DNA of 64,000 nt from Asterella californica (Eukaryota > Streptophyta > Marchantiopsida > Marchantiales > Aytoniaceae), in assembly GCA_036924285.1 (NCBI GenBank), contig JAYKYS010000019.1, forward strand, positions 5,704,001 through 5,768,000. Reading direction: 5' to 3'. A program made the translations under genes and the position numbers. The first letter of the stretch is position 1. Every line of letters starts with the position of its first letter. The notes under the pieces are model-generated. The model worked only from the letters and a program-made list of their open reading frames with translations, did no database searches and had not been told where the DNA came from. Positions 1 through 10,919 of the stretch are shown in pieces.

Positions 1-149
1 ATAAAATGACTGAAAGAAGTGAGAAGATGCATACTATATGTGATGAGGTGGAGTGCGATGTTGAAGTAAATTCTCTCTATTGCAATGCAATGACTGCAAG
101 AAATATAGAAGTGATGAAAAAACACGCATCCGTTTGAATCTAACTAATT

Positions 150-1000
150 ATGAGAATATAATTGCGTATATAGAGAATGAAGAAAACTTTACCGCACAAA
201 AATGAAAGTTGGTGCTAGAAAGTGCTTGAGCAAAGCCATTGCATTTGGGATCATGGCTGCACAATTTTCAAGGAAAATTGGATTTCCTGTTGTGACTGGT
301 GTAGAATTGAAAAAACAATTTGAAAGATACATTGACATGTACAAGAAAGCGAAAGAAATTCAAGATAGCACGGGAGGAGGATTGACAAAAGATGAAGTGT
401 TGAACGGATTGACGTTGGAAGAGAAGCTGAATAGAATGTGTCCTCACGTTTATCAAATGTATGTGGTTTTGGTAGTCGTGTCAGCATTGATTCTCTTGCT
501 GTCACCGCATTTGAAATTCCATCAGAAGAACAATTTTTAAGATATGATTCTCTGTTTCAAAGAGAAAGTGCTCTTTCTCGATATGAGAGTATGTTGCCCC
601 GGTACACTAAAGAATATGATGGAGATATGAATATCTCTCATTGCGGCGAGGATGAGATGAGTCCGATTGATGAAGAGAGAACAATTAATGAAGAAGAAGG
701 AGGTGGAGAAGACGAGATGAGCCGAGGAGCTGTACCTGATGTACCTAAGTCGGTGCAAGAAATCAGAGATCAGGAAGCAACAAGAATATAGAAAGGGGAG
801 TGTTGAATTGATATGAGGAGAGTATAAGAGAAAAGACATTGTTGAATACTGAATGGCGACATTGGAAGAAAAGAAAAGAGCTAGATAGAGTCACGAGAAT
901 AGAAAGAGGTAACTTCTTTGTTTGTTGAATTGCATAAAGATGGAAAATTGTTCGAGAAAATCCAAAAAATTATCGAGAAGCTGGATAACATATAATTTTG
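150..1000 (+). pseudogene. Decayed Myb/SANT-like DNA-binding protein (possible PIF/Harbinger accessory ORF)
   Basis: I see two overlapping open stretches in different frames, 202-540 and 438-791, so one frameshift separates them. The first encodes a basic helical stretch with the words KKAKEIQDSTGGGL and LEEKLNRMCPHVYQM. That pattern resembles the end of the Myb/SANT-like domain found in plant proteins that accompany PIF/Harbinger transposases. The second part is acidic (runs of E and D), and past 791 come stop-interrupted lysine-rich words such as LEEKKRA, as in the C-terminal tails of such proteins. No intact gene remains. Harbinger transposase relics at 11.0-11.8 kb and 34.2-34.8 kb make this reading plausible, but family membership is by eye only. 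It could also be a relic of a host trihelix-type gene. Confidence 0.33.
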
Positions 1001-1269
1001 ATTTTGGAATAAATTTTTGTTAATTCTACTTCGCTGGACTTCCACGGTTCAAGTCGACATGTTTCATTTTTGTAAACTTCTTTCGTTAATTAAGTAGCGA
1101 CATATGATTGAATGTAAGGCTTTTCGATAGGTTATGAAGAAGTTTTGTGTTGCTAGAGTTTACATCACATTTAGTTTGTTAAACTGTGAGCTTTTTGAGA
1201 GCTTAGCAAGAGGCTTTAAGGTCCGTCAGATTCTTTGAAAATATTCTTGATCGAGATATAGAGAGAAGA

Positions 1270-1931
1270 AGAGTGGGTGCATTTTTTGGCGGACGTGTTT
1301 GATCACGAAGTAGAGAGACAAGGCGGAGGGCTAGTTATATGACAAAGACACAAAGACGAACCAAACATAGTGTGAGATACATATGCGAATTTCGCGCACC
1401 TAACGTCTTGTTGCGCCAGCGGAAGCTCTTGCTTAGTAGATCACGAAACCCACCACGCTAACCTACAAACCACAATCACACGTTAGAGTTCATGCACCAC
1501 TTACCTTAACTCAATTTGGTCCGGACCGGAGCCAGACAGTTCTCTAATCATCAAGCTCAGCATTCCTTAAGTCTCGACCTAGACCCAAAACATGAGCAAG
1601 TCACATGATGACTTGGGACGGACTTCTCATAAAGTCGAGGGTCCTAAACGGTGCCTCCAGCACATCTAGCGATCCAACCACCCATGATGTTCGTCTGGGT
1701 CTAAGCTCTCGAATGGTGATCTAATCCTCAGTCTCGTTCCCTAGTCTTGCTCTAGTCCTACATCGTTCCTAACTCTAGACGTCCAAGTCTGGACCGGAAC
1801 ATGTCTTGGAACCGGCCAAGCCATCACCTCATACCCCCCAAAGTCCGTCGGCCGAACCCTGGGTCGGGTGATTCATCCTGACCCACCCAAGCATGGAGCT
1901 GCCATTCATATATACTTCTGGGAATCCGCGG
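1270..1931 (-). repeat. Dispersed repeat R4, copy 1 (inverted relative to 36.9-37.3 kb)
   Basis: The reverse complement of about 1385-1880 aligns by eye with 36,895-37,320. Shared words include TTTATGAGAAGTCCGTCC, GTGACTTGCTCATGTTTTG, AAGTGGTGCATGAA and GGTTAGCGTGGTG. There is no open reading frame, so it may be an LTR or leader fragment of another retroelement. It ends where the LTR of gypsy copy A begins (1932), so copy A inserted beside or into it. Confidence 0.6.
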
Positions 1932-3213
1932 TGTCGTGCTACCTGGCGGCTACATGTTATATTTCTACTCCGACGCTTGGGTTTAGTAGTTCTAGAAGTT
2001 AGCTCTTATTACTTCTAGTCGTTTATGTATATATTTGACACCTTTGCATACGGTGTTAACACTATTTTGAGTCTTAGTAGGTTGATTACCATGTTGATAG
2101 GGCTTAAGCTCATGGGTTGTATTTGAGTGTCGCCCATGCACGCTTTCTAGCTGATTTAAGTTATTTTTCGGGGCTGCGTGTCGTTTTAGATAGTTTAAGT
2201 TTTACGCTGGCACTCCAGGGGCTTGACGTGGTAGCCTATGAGTAAACCTAAGTTGCCACGTGGTTTAGGGTACTAAAGGACAACCAAGTGGAGCTATGAA
2301 CTCCCATTGGTCTGTTTTTGTCTTTTGTTAAACTCTAAATTTAGAAACAGAGCTCTAGAGTGGAGTTCGAGCATTTGGTGAGGGATCTTCGAAATCTGAG
2401 AGCACAGGGAGAGAGGTCTCGTCATGCCAAGCAATTCCAGTGAAAATTTCGATCGATTTGAGTCAATAAAGACGGAGTTATGAGCAATTGAAGTTCGGAT
2501 TGTGATAGAATTGAATCATTTTGGTTGGATTTAGGGGTTTTCATTGTCACTCGCAGCAGATTTGAGGAAATTGCTTCAAAACTTCGAGGTTGTGTTCTCC
2601 GCCAGCAGGGCTACGATTTCACAAAGAGTTTCATATCGATTGAGCAACTGAGTAATTCAGGGCGGCCGCTGAAGCTGAGGGGATCTGAAAAGCTCTAAAT
2701 CTAGAGCAGCGACTTCAGAGGAGGAGATCTACAGTTCTGTGTACATTCAGGAGTCCCAACTTCACAGGGATGTTCAGCACCCTGTAGACTGCAAATCCTG
2801 TAAGAAACTTCGAAATTGATCGAGCCAAACTCCTGTTATAGGTTGAAATAGCCAGCTAGGTACCAGAAATTGCCGTAGTTTTCTTGCTCAAAACTTTTCT
2901 GTTCATATCTCCGTGTCAGAATTTGATCTCAGGCTGAAATTTCGTCAGTGAGTTCAGTAGTACCTCATTTGCATGTAGGGGAAGTTTAGAGGTCTAAACC
3001 TTCATAGTTTTCCTCTCCGTGAGTGTTAAAGTTCACCGCCGAATCCTATTAATGCCAGCTAGACCTGAATTTCGCCTTCTGGGTATATTACTAGATCTTA
3101 CACATCTGTGTGAGTGTTTATAGCCCTATTGTGACCTGAAAGCCAACCTCTTGAGTGAACAACCACAGCCAGAAGCCCGGCGCTTTCCTAGGTAGACGGA
3201 TTACACTCTGACA
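1932..3213 (+). repeat. 5' LTR of gypsy copy A
   Basis: It starts TGTCGTGC and ends CTGACA, matching the LTRs of copy B along its length. At about 1282 bp it is some 91 bp shorter than those of copy B. The missing segment corresponds to about 12,153-12,245 and is flanked in copy B by similar words (CTGATAGCATGCT and CCATGCTGATAG). This fits a deletion in A between short repeats, or an insertion in B. Confidence 0.85.
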
Positions 3214-3294
3214 TACTCTTTTTTTTTTTTGGTGAACTCGACGTGAAACACCTAGGGTGGGAGTTTTCTTAAGAGTGTTACAGGATCAGATATC

Positions 3295-5667
3295 ATGGCC
3301 AACCAAGGATCATCAAGTGGAGGTGCTGCTGCTGCTCAGCAACCTATTCAGTTTGATGCTGCTACGATGAAGATGTTCCAGGCTTTTTCCATGTTCATGC
3401 AGCAGCAGCAGAGCACAAAGAGGAAGGAGGTGTTAGCAACCAAGGCGTTGCAATCTGTGGTGCACCAGATAGACCAGTTCAAGGGTACATATATTTCCAA
3501 GTATGTGCGATACTATGCTAGGGAGATGGAGGTGAACAAGGTGCCTGAGAAAGAGATGGTGGAGAACTTTGAGCTTGCTGTTGTCCCTGAAATTCGTGGG
3601 CGTGTGAAGGAGCTCAAGCAGCAGCAAGGACAGAGTTGGGAGAGCTTTATGCGAGCTTTGAAGGAGGAGTACTACACTGAAGATTCAGAGAGAGTGACCA
3701 AGAGAACGTTCTTGGAGTGGGTGGTTAAGCCCAACAAAGGTTTGTCTGTAAATGAGTTGTTAAGGGAATTTGATCGTCAGTATGCTCAGCTTTCTAGGAC
3801 AGAAAAGCTTACATTAGAGGTGGAGAAGACCGAGCTTTTCCTACAAGCAGCGGACGTGACTATTCAGGAGAAGCTTGAGCTGTTGCTGGAAGACAAGAGT
3901 GAGGAGAGAGGATTGAAGACTGATTGGAAAGAGGTTGAAGAGGCTGTCTCTTTGCTTACCAAGAGACAGAGAAGAAGGGACAAGGTGGTGGTAAGTGAAG
4001 CAGCACCTCTGATAATTCCTGTCAAGCAGTTGCCTACTAAACCCACTTTGATAATTGCTAGAGAGGAAGACTCACCGCTTGATGAGTTGATTAAGGGTAT
4101 GAAGGAGCTTAAGCTTAAGCTCACTAGGTTAGAAGAGAAGGAGCAGAATGTACAGCCTGCTATGCAGAGACCTCATATGAGAGAAGGCTTTGTTCATCGT
4201 TGTATATGGTGTGATAGCCTAGACCATGTAAGAAGAGATTGTGGGGAGTTTTCAGATGCATTGAGGAAGGATCTTATCTTCTTCAAAGATGGTAAGATCC
4301 ATTTGAGAGAGACTGGGATAATGCTGGGAACCAACTTTGGCAAGGGTGGTATGAAGAGACTTGTGAATGATATATCAGCATCACATGCTGTTTCTCTTGT
4401 GAATGCTGCTACGTGTGGAGTGAAAGTGGAAATGGAGAGAGAGAAAGGGACTACTGGGTTGTGGTCAGATGTAGTGCGGTCCGTAGCTAGAACAGAGCTA
4501 GACAAGGATGTGCTACGAAGGGTTGGCAACTCAATTAGAGAAACTACAGGATGGAATGACCCTATGGATACTATGTCAGTGCATGCTTATGTTGCAAGAA
4601 GTCAGCATGAAGCTGTACTAGAAGAAAAACGCAGAAGGGAGGATGCAGGTGAAGCTTCTACAGCCAAACGACATGCTACAAGGAGTGAAAGGGCTAGACC
4701 AGAGACAAGACAGGAGACAACACCTACTCGCGAGGAAACTATGGAGGATCTACCACCTACAACACCAAAGGAGAAGGAGAGAAGCAAGGAGAAGGGTAAG
4801 ATGCCTGCTTACAAACTTCAGTCTGACATTGAGATTGCTACAGACTTGAAGCAGGTGTTAGAGAACCGTATCTTGAATGGAAAAGTCGAGTTTACTTTGG
4901 GTGAGATTCTTGGGATTGCAAAGCGTGAGTTCCATGAGGTTATCATAGATATCATCAAGAGGAAACGTCAGATTTTGGGTGAAGCAGCTACGCTTAATGC
5001 TCTAGGGACCAAACTGTCGGATGAGGAGGAAGATGAGATTGCTGGTTACTGCTCTCAAGTATCAGAGGGAAGATCCTATCAGCATGTGAGGTTTGAAGAT
5101 GAGGTGGAAGCATCGCAGAAGAGCCATTACTCTCACAACCATTGGGCAAGAGCAACCACAGAGACCTTAGTGAAGCTGGGAGATCTAGAGGAACCTGTGG
5201 TGGCGTTGATTGATCATGGCTTAGAGATTAATCTGATGTCTAAGGAGCTGTACAAGCGTGGAAGATGGCCCATAGACACCGACCATGGATGGCTTATCCG
5301 CGCTGCCAACAACCAGAGGGGAGAACTCTATGGTGCTTGTCCCAACATCAAGGTAACTGTGGGTGACATCAGTGATGTTCAGAATTTCTTTGTACAAGAC
5401 ATGTCAACCTATCCTATCATTCTAGGGCAGCCTTACATTACTGCTGTTATAATGGAGACACGAGTTATGGATGATGGTTCAGCCTATGCTAGGATACGTA
5501 GTAGAGATGGCAAAAGAGCTGTTCAGTTTTTGACCGTTGCTGCAGAACATGAGAGAAACCATGATAGCTTGAGCGACCGTCCACTACCTAAGATTACTCA
5601 GGAGTTTAGAGAGTCTAGGGGTTTTGGCAGAGTACCATTGAAGAGCGAGACTTCAACGGTACAGTAG
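3295..5667 (+). CDS. Gag-protease polyprotein of gypsy copy A (intact, 790 aa)
   Basis: Structural Gag fused to an aspartic protease; it would form the retrotransposon particle and process its proteins. The ATG at 3295 has a good context (ATATCATGGCC), lies about 80 nt after the LTR and is shared with copy B. The N-terminus is rich in A and Q, followed by a helical capsid-like region. A CCHC zinc knuckle, CX2CX4HX4C, sits at residues 303-316 (CIWC...H...C). A basic, low-complexity linker covers about residues 450-510. The protease has its active-site triad at residues 640-642, written D-H-G instead of the usual D-S/T-G, in context ALIDHGLEINLMS; an ILGQPYI motif lies downstream. The ORF ends in TAG at 5665-5667, just after a frameshift signal leading to Pol. 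This is the only intact long ORF of the two copies. Confidence 0.88.
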   Translation: MANQGSSSGGAAAAQQPIQFDAATMKMFQAFSMFMQQQQSTKRKEVLATKALQSVVHQIDQFKGTYISKYVRYYAREMEVNKVPEKEMVENFELAVVPEIRGRVKELKQQQGQSWESFMRALKEEYYTEDSERVTKRTFLEWVVKPNKGLSVNELLREFDRQYAQLSRTEKLTLEVEKTELFLQAADVTIQEKLELLLEDKSEERGLKTDWKEVEEAVSLLTKRQRRRDKVVVSEAAPLIIPVKQLPTKPTLIIAREEDSPLDELIKGMKELKLKLTRLEEKEQNVQPAMQRPHMREGFVHRCIWCDSLDHVRRDCGEFSDALRKDLIFFKDGKIHLRETGIMLGTNFGKGGMKRLVNDISASHAVSLVNAATCGVKVEMEREKGTTGLWSDVVRSVARTELDKDVLRRVGNSIRETTGWNDPMDTMSVHAYVARSQHEAVLEEKRRREDAGEASTAKRHATRSERARPETRQETTPTREETMEDLPPTTPKEKERSKEKGKMPAYKLQSDIEIATDLKQVLENRILNGKVEFTLGEILGIAKREFHEVIIDIIKRKRQILGEAATLNALGTKLSDEEEDEIAGYCSQVSEGRSYQHVRFEDEVEASQKSHYSHNHWARATTETLVKLGDLEEPVVALIDHGLEINLMSKELYKRGRWPIDTDHGWLIRAANNQRGELYGACPNIKVTVGDISDVQNFFVQDMSTYPIILGQPYITAVIMETRVMDDGSAYARIRSRDGKRAVQFLTVAAEHERNHDSLSDRPLPKITQEFRESRGFGRVPLKSETSTVQ
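5619..5667 (+). promoter_or_regulatory. -1 ribosomal frameshift signal at the Gag-protease/Pol junction, copy A
   Basis: In the Gag frame the codons read AGG GGT TTT GGC. The heptamer G GGT TTT (5619-5625) fits X XXY YYZ in the correct phase. A 6-nt spacer GGCAGA (5626-5631) follows, then a stem GTACCATTGAAG (5632-5643), loop AGCGAGA, and the returning arm CTTCAACGGTAC (5651-5662). The arms pair over 12 positions with one A-C mismatch. The -1 frame has a stop at 5616-5618 and is open from 5619 on, encoding the start of Pol. The Gag stop lies three bases after the stem. Confidence 0.8.
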
Positions 5668-8600
5668 AGATAGGATTCTCGCCTAATCCAGTAAAGCAGG
5701 AAGCTTTATCCACTAGCTTCTTGGGATTGACGTCATGTGGATCAGTATGTTATAGGAAGGTTGAGAATCTGAAGAGGTTTGAGAGACAACATGTGAAGTA
5801 TGTACAGCAGTCTTTGTGGGACAGTGGAGAGTTAGCAGGAGATAATATATATCTGGAGTGTTTGAAGAGCAGTATTTGGTAGATACTATAGGGGAGTTGA
5901 AATCTATAGTAGAAAGTTCTATAGATGATGTAGATAGAGTGGTGAGAGTGAGCTCCAAGGAGCTTTATGATGTAATTGATAAGTTTATAGATCGACAAGA
6001 GGTGTATGTGGAGACCAAGTACAAGTCAGTGGCAAAGAAAGTCAAACCAGTGGCTTTGTCTTTACCACTCGATTACAATCAGAAGATGGAGCAAGCTGCA
6101 CGAGAAGCGACGCTTAGAGGACCGAGAAGAATTGGGCACCAGTTTACAGAAACAACACTGAAGGACCTGAGGATTGGAGGTGATGGATTTCTTACTGAGC
6201 AAGAGAAGAAGAGCTTCAGGGAGATGCTATCTAGGCATGGTAAGGCGTTTGCATTTGAGTCACATGAAGTAGGATGTGTAGATCCAAGTGTAGTTGCACC
6301 TATGGTAATCTTTACTATACCGCATGTGCCTTGGAATCTACGTCCTATCCCTGTACTTAGAGCTCATCTACCAAAGTTGATAGACTTGCTCAATGAGAGG
6401 ATTAGGATGGGTATCTTGGAACCATCTATAGCTCCCTACTCTAGCAGATGGTTTACTATTTCGAAGAAGAGTGGAGCTTTGAGATTCATTCAAGATATGC
6501 AGCCAGTTAACAAGGTGACTATCAGGAATATGGGTATAGGACCTATTGTAGACGAGTTTGCAGAGGCTTTTGCTGGTCGTGCTATCTATTCAATGGGAGA
6601 CTTATATTCAGTTACGATCAGTTTCAGTTATCCTCTGAGAGTAGAGACTTGACTACAATGAGGACACCTTTGGGGTTACTAAGGATGTGCACCTTGCCAC
6701 AAGGTGCTACCAATTCTGTAGCACATATGATGAATGGCATGAATAAAGTTTTGAGGGATTTCATTCCTGAAAAAACTATGTCATTCCTTGATGATGTGCC
6801 GATCAAAGGGTGTGCTGAGGAGGAGAAGAATGAGATAATGGATCAGAGGGGGTGCCGTAAGTTTGTTGCAGATCACATAGCCGACTGTGATAAGATATTG
6901 AGTCGACTGGAGCAGGTTCATTTGACTTTATCAGGAGCAAAGTCTGTATTTGGAGAACATGAGGTGTTAATAGTGGGACATCTGTGTGGATCTTATGGTC
7001 GGAAACCTTGTCCAAACAAGGTTGATGTCATCCGAAGGATGAAGGAGACATGTGGATCGGTTACTGAGGTGAGAAGGTTTCTAGGTGCATGTACGTTTTA
7101 TCATATATGGATTCCACACTTTGCACATGTAGCAGATCCGTTGTACAAGTTGCTGAGGAAGGGGCAAAGATTTCAGTGGCAAGAGGAGCAAAGCGAGTCT
7201 ATGAAGAAGTTGAAGGATCTGTTGTCTTCACCACCAACTCTACGGAAGGTAACATATGAGTTGGGCAGACCTGTTATCCTTACTGTTGATACTAGTCTTA
7301 TTGGCATTGGGTGGGCTATAGGACAAGATGATAAGGATGGAAATAGATATGTGGTGCGTTTTGGTGCTAAGGTCTTAAGTTCACGGTAGAGAGACTACCC
7401 TCAGGTCAAGAGAGAGCTATGGGGAGTAGTTACTGCGATGAAGAGTGATAAGGAATACTTGATAGGAGCACCTGTGGTTGTGGAGACAGATTGCTTATCT
7501 CTCTTGGGAATGATCACTAGCTGCACAACTCCAGATATTGCTATGTTGAGGTGGATAGCATATATCAAGTCCTTGAACTCAGAGTTTAGACATATTGCAG
7601 GAAAAGACAATCCTGTGGCAGATATGTTATCAAGGGCTAGATATTACGATGAGAAAGAAATGATAGATGATCTGGAGGATGTGGGAACAGAGTTCTATTC
7701 TAGTGCTCTTGCTAGAAGGGATAGAAGCTGTTTTGCAGCCTCGTTGGAGTTTTTTGAGGAAACTGTGTATGATGGCGAGTGGTTGGATCTTGGGCGCTAT
7801 TTGAGTTCACTGGAAAGGCAAGAAGGCTGGTCTGATGCAGATTTCAAGAGGATCCGTAGAATAGCTTATGGTTACTTTTTACATGGAGGACATCTATGGA
7901 AGCGCCCTAAGCTACAAGGAGGTATACCGCAGCGGGTGGTATGTGACTTGGGATTGCAGCAGCAGCTGATCAAGGAGTTTCATGAGAGTCTATGGGCCGG
8001 TCATAGAGGAGTTTGGGCAACATTTGCCAAGATGAAGGAGAAGTATTGATAGAAGGGTATGTATAAGGATGTAGTACAGTTTGTTTCATCCTGTATACCC
8101 TGCCAGATGTATTCCAACGTACGTCATCGTGATGGATTGCATCCTACTTATCCTTTAGCCATTCATTACAAATGGGTAGTTGATCTAGTAACTATGCCGT
8201 TTGGACTTGGACAAATGAGGTATCTAGTCTTGGCTAGAGAAGATCTATCTAACCAAGTCGAAGGTCGTGCCCTGAGGACGAAGACCACTGCTAGTGTCTG
8301 CCGCTTTCTACTTGAAGATGTTATTTGTAGGTATGGGTGTGTGGGAAAGATCACTGCAGATAGGGGTGAGCTGGATTCACAAGAAGCAGTTGAGTTCTTC
8401 AAGCGATTGGGAATCAAGCTGGCATTAACCACTGCTTACAATCCTGAAGGGAATGGCAAGAGCGAACGAGGTCATCCGCCAATCATCAAAGCTTTGGTAA
8501 AAGCTTGCAAGGGTAAGATCCGTGAATGGCCTAGACTGCTACCATTTGCTTTATGGACAGATCGTACAACTCATAGTACCGTTACAGGTTACATGCCAGC

Positions 8601-8791
8601 AGAGTTGATACTAGGACAAAAACCTGTGATGCCGATTGAAGAGGTTGTGCCTACTTGGAATGTTTTGCCATGGGAAGATGGTAGAAGTACGGAGGATCTT
8701 CTTGCATTAAGGATCCAGCAGTTAGAACGGAGACCTGAGGATGTTGCCAAAGCTGTGGAAAGATTAAAGATTGCTAGAGAGAGAAACAAAG
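5619..8791 (+). pseudogene. Pol (RT-RNase H-integrase) of gypsy copy A, disrupted and truncated
   Basis: Pol continues from Gag in the -1 frame. One base is missing near 5845 and another near 6611 relative to copy B, so the frame changes twice. Stops follow at 7387-7389 (CGG TAG where B has CGT CAA) and at 8047-8052 (TGA TAG where B has TGG TGG). RT is recognisable from the FLDD active-site box at about 6783-6794 and the GALRFIQDMQPVN motif. RNase H is marked by HIAGKDNPVADMLSR, and integrase by the CIPC zinc-binding pair, TADRGE and NPEGNGKSERGH (the catalytic D and E). Homology stops at 8791 before the end of integrase. It would have made cDNA and integrated it; it is now dead. Confidence 0.88.
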
Positions 8792-9231
8792 GCATTCTGG
8801 TCGCACTTCAAATCGCACAAATCTTAGTTAAGCTCGATCGCACTGAGATTAGTGCGATCGTGACTAAACTCCTGAAATTGCATGACTAGTGTGATTTCGA
8901 CTCAATCGCAATGATCAAGTTAAGGTTTATGGCTTGAGGATTTTAGTTGTTTGTACGTTTTCATGGTTTTTTGTCAAGGTTTAGTGGTTCTTTGACACAC
9001 TTTGTCTTGATTATCTATGATTCAGGTATAGACATGACGACGGTTAAGAAGAAATGGTCACTAGATCATGAAATCGGTCGTCTGATACAAGAAGAATGTC
9101 CTTTTCTTATTACTTTTACTATGCAAGATGATTTACATGATCAGATGAAGAAGCTTTAGACAAGCTTGACTTGCTGATAGAGTTATCTTTCGAATTTGCT
9201 CATCCTAATGCAAGTAACCTCCAACCCTTTT

Positions 9232-9360
9232 GCTTTTCTATTCTTTATGTGATTGTAAAGGATGTAATATCTGCTTTTCTGTTCTTTATGTGATTGTAAA
9301 GGATGTGATCTCTACATAAGGATGTATTCTCTTGTGCTTTTCTGCTCTTTATGTGCTTTG
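9232..9360. repeat. Tandem repeat, 41-bp period
   Basis: GCTTTTCTRTTCTTTATGTG begins at 9232 and again at 9273, each followed by ATTGTAAAGGATGT. A third partial copy (GCTTTTCTGCTCTTTATGTG) begins at about 9336. Confidence 0.75.
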
Positions 9361-9640
9361 TGTCGACATAAATCTTCTTCTTGGGTTTAGGATTTTTTTG
9401 TTTATGTTATATATCCACGCTAGTACTATTGATATGTGAAGCCTCCGATATAAACTCTACGAATGGTAGATTGGATTGTGTAACACTCTTACGATTTTGA
9501 ACCCGGATTGTCAACTGAAATACAATTCAGTCTCGAACTCATCAGAGAAGCTTTCGTACTTGCTTCTAGTGTTACTAAAATGCCTTCATTTGTGAGACAT
9601 GTCTGCATTATAGACTGGTTTCCCGATTATAATAAGATAA

Positions 9641-9710
9641 GAGAATGCACTTATCTCGAGTAGAGAGCATTGCTAGAGAATGCGCTTATCTCGAGTAGAG
9701 AGCATTTCAG
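9641..9710. repeat. Tandem duplication, 35-bp period
   Basis: GAGAATGCRCTTATCTCGAG followed by TAGAGAGCATT occurs at 9641 and again at 9676, with a single base difference visible. Confidence 0.75.
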
Positions 9711-10641
9711 TGTCTCACTGTTGTACTTCTTGCAAGGAAGAGACCAAAGTTGTTACGTGTCATTTGGTGTTATATGTCAAGTCAAAGGTCAAAGGTCACG
9801 ATATAGTTCAATTGGGTACAACTGATGGTAGATAACTTGGACGGAGAGATTATGCATCTTCAAAAACACATTAGACAACAGGAAAAAAATAGGTCTGTCA
9901 AGACATTTGTGGAGATGGCGTTAATTCACATTATGATTCATTTAAGAATCTTCAGAGAAGAGATAATGATCCTTTCATCTCATAAAGACAAACTCAGCCA
10001 AGAGACGAGGATCTAGAGTTCTTTGCTACAAGATAGTGATGATGTAGGTACTGTTGATTATGCTATGTTGCTTGAAATGAATTCTCTTATACTACTTTAA
10101 ATTTTAATTTCTGCTAGTTGTCAGATTGTTCTAAAATATTTTGCACTGAATCAAAATGCGAGACCTTATACACTATGCATTTGGACCGCACGACTGCGAT
10201 TGATGTGTACTCAGTGCTACTGTGAGACCGTATGCACTATGTGTATGAGTGAGGTCTCGCATGCAAGACCACACCTTAATAACCCGATCTTCTTTCTCTC
10301 TTGTTCAAAGTCAGCTGGATGGAGATCTCTCAGTCATGACATGCGTCTTGCTAAGAAGTTGAAGGAGGAAAAAGAAGTTGACAACCGTCTCTCAAGTAAG
10401 AGACTGTTGACTCGAAAGATAATAGAGACAACGAACTAAAAAAATGAAACGAAGGAGAGAGTACATAGTATAGAAGACACATCGAAAATAGAAAATAAGA
10501 AGAGTTACAAGGATTAAAAGTTGAGGTTGGATTCATTCGATCTACCAAGATCTTTCAAACAAATAAGCGCAAACATAAACCTAAACAAGAAACATAAACA
10601 TGAACAAGAGAAAATAGTGTTACAAAGGTGTTATAAAGAGA

Positions 10642-10760
10642 GCATCATTGTATTATCTTATTCCCTTACACTGAGTCAGATGGCACTGAGTACTAATGTC
10701 ACATAACATCATTGTGTTATCTTATTCTCTTACACTGAGTCGGATCGCACTGAGTATGGA
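10642..10760. repeat. Tandem duplication, about 63-bp period
   Basis: CATCATTGTRTTATCTTATT followed by CYCTTACACTGAGTCRGAT and CACTGAGTA appears at about 10,642 and 10,705. The units carry the CACTGAGT word that is scattered through this region. Confidence 0.7.
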
Positions 10761-10900
10761 GTTAGTTCAATCACATGAGGAAAGACTGAGTGGAACCGCA
10801 TTGACTGCAAATTGTTTCCTATCGCATTGAGTGCGAATTGGACCGAACTGCATTGTGAATTACATTGTGGGTTGGATTGTGTTAGGATCAAAGAATGCAC

Positions 10901-10919
10901 TATCGCACTCAGTGCGATA
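10901..10919. repeat. Perfect 19-nt palindrome
   Basis: TATCGCACTCAGTGCGATA reads the same on both strands around its central base. Related words (GATCGCACTGAGATTAGTGCGATC near 8840, CGCATTGAGTGCG near 10,835) recur in the neighbourhood. Confidence 0.7.

Larger units (their letters stand above)
1932..8791 (+). mobile_element. Ty3/gypsy LTR retrotransposon copy A, 3'-truncated
   Basis: Order: 5' LTR (1932-3213), short leader, Gag-protease ORF (3295-5667), then RT, RNase H and integrase in the -1 frame. The domain order with integrase after RT/RNase H defines Ty3/gypsy. Homology to copy B (11,999-20,705, same strand) runs to 8791, inside the integrase C-terminal region, and then stops abruptly. 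The end of integrase, the polypurine tract and the 3' LTR are missing. Gag is open, but Pol carries two 1-nt deletions and stop codons, so the copy is not autonomous. Confidence 0.9.

Noticed and set aside
3864..4124. Minus-strand open stretches inside Gag (also 4194-4529, 14,018-14,278)
   Set aside because: Shadows of the Gag frame; composition is that of reverse-complemented K/E-rich coding sequence, and the same stretches appear in both copies.
5858..6652. Start of Pol at the ATG 5858 in copy A
   Set aside because: This ATG is internal, created by the 1-nt deletion near 5845; copy B shows Pol reading continuously from the frameshift site.
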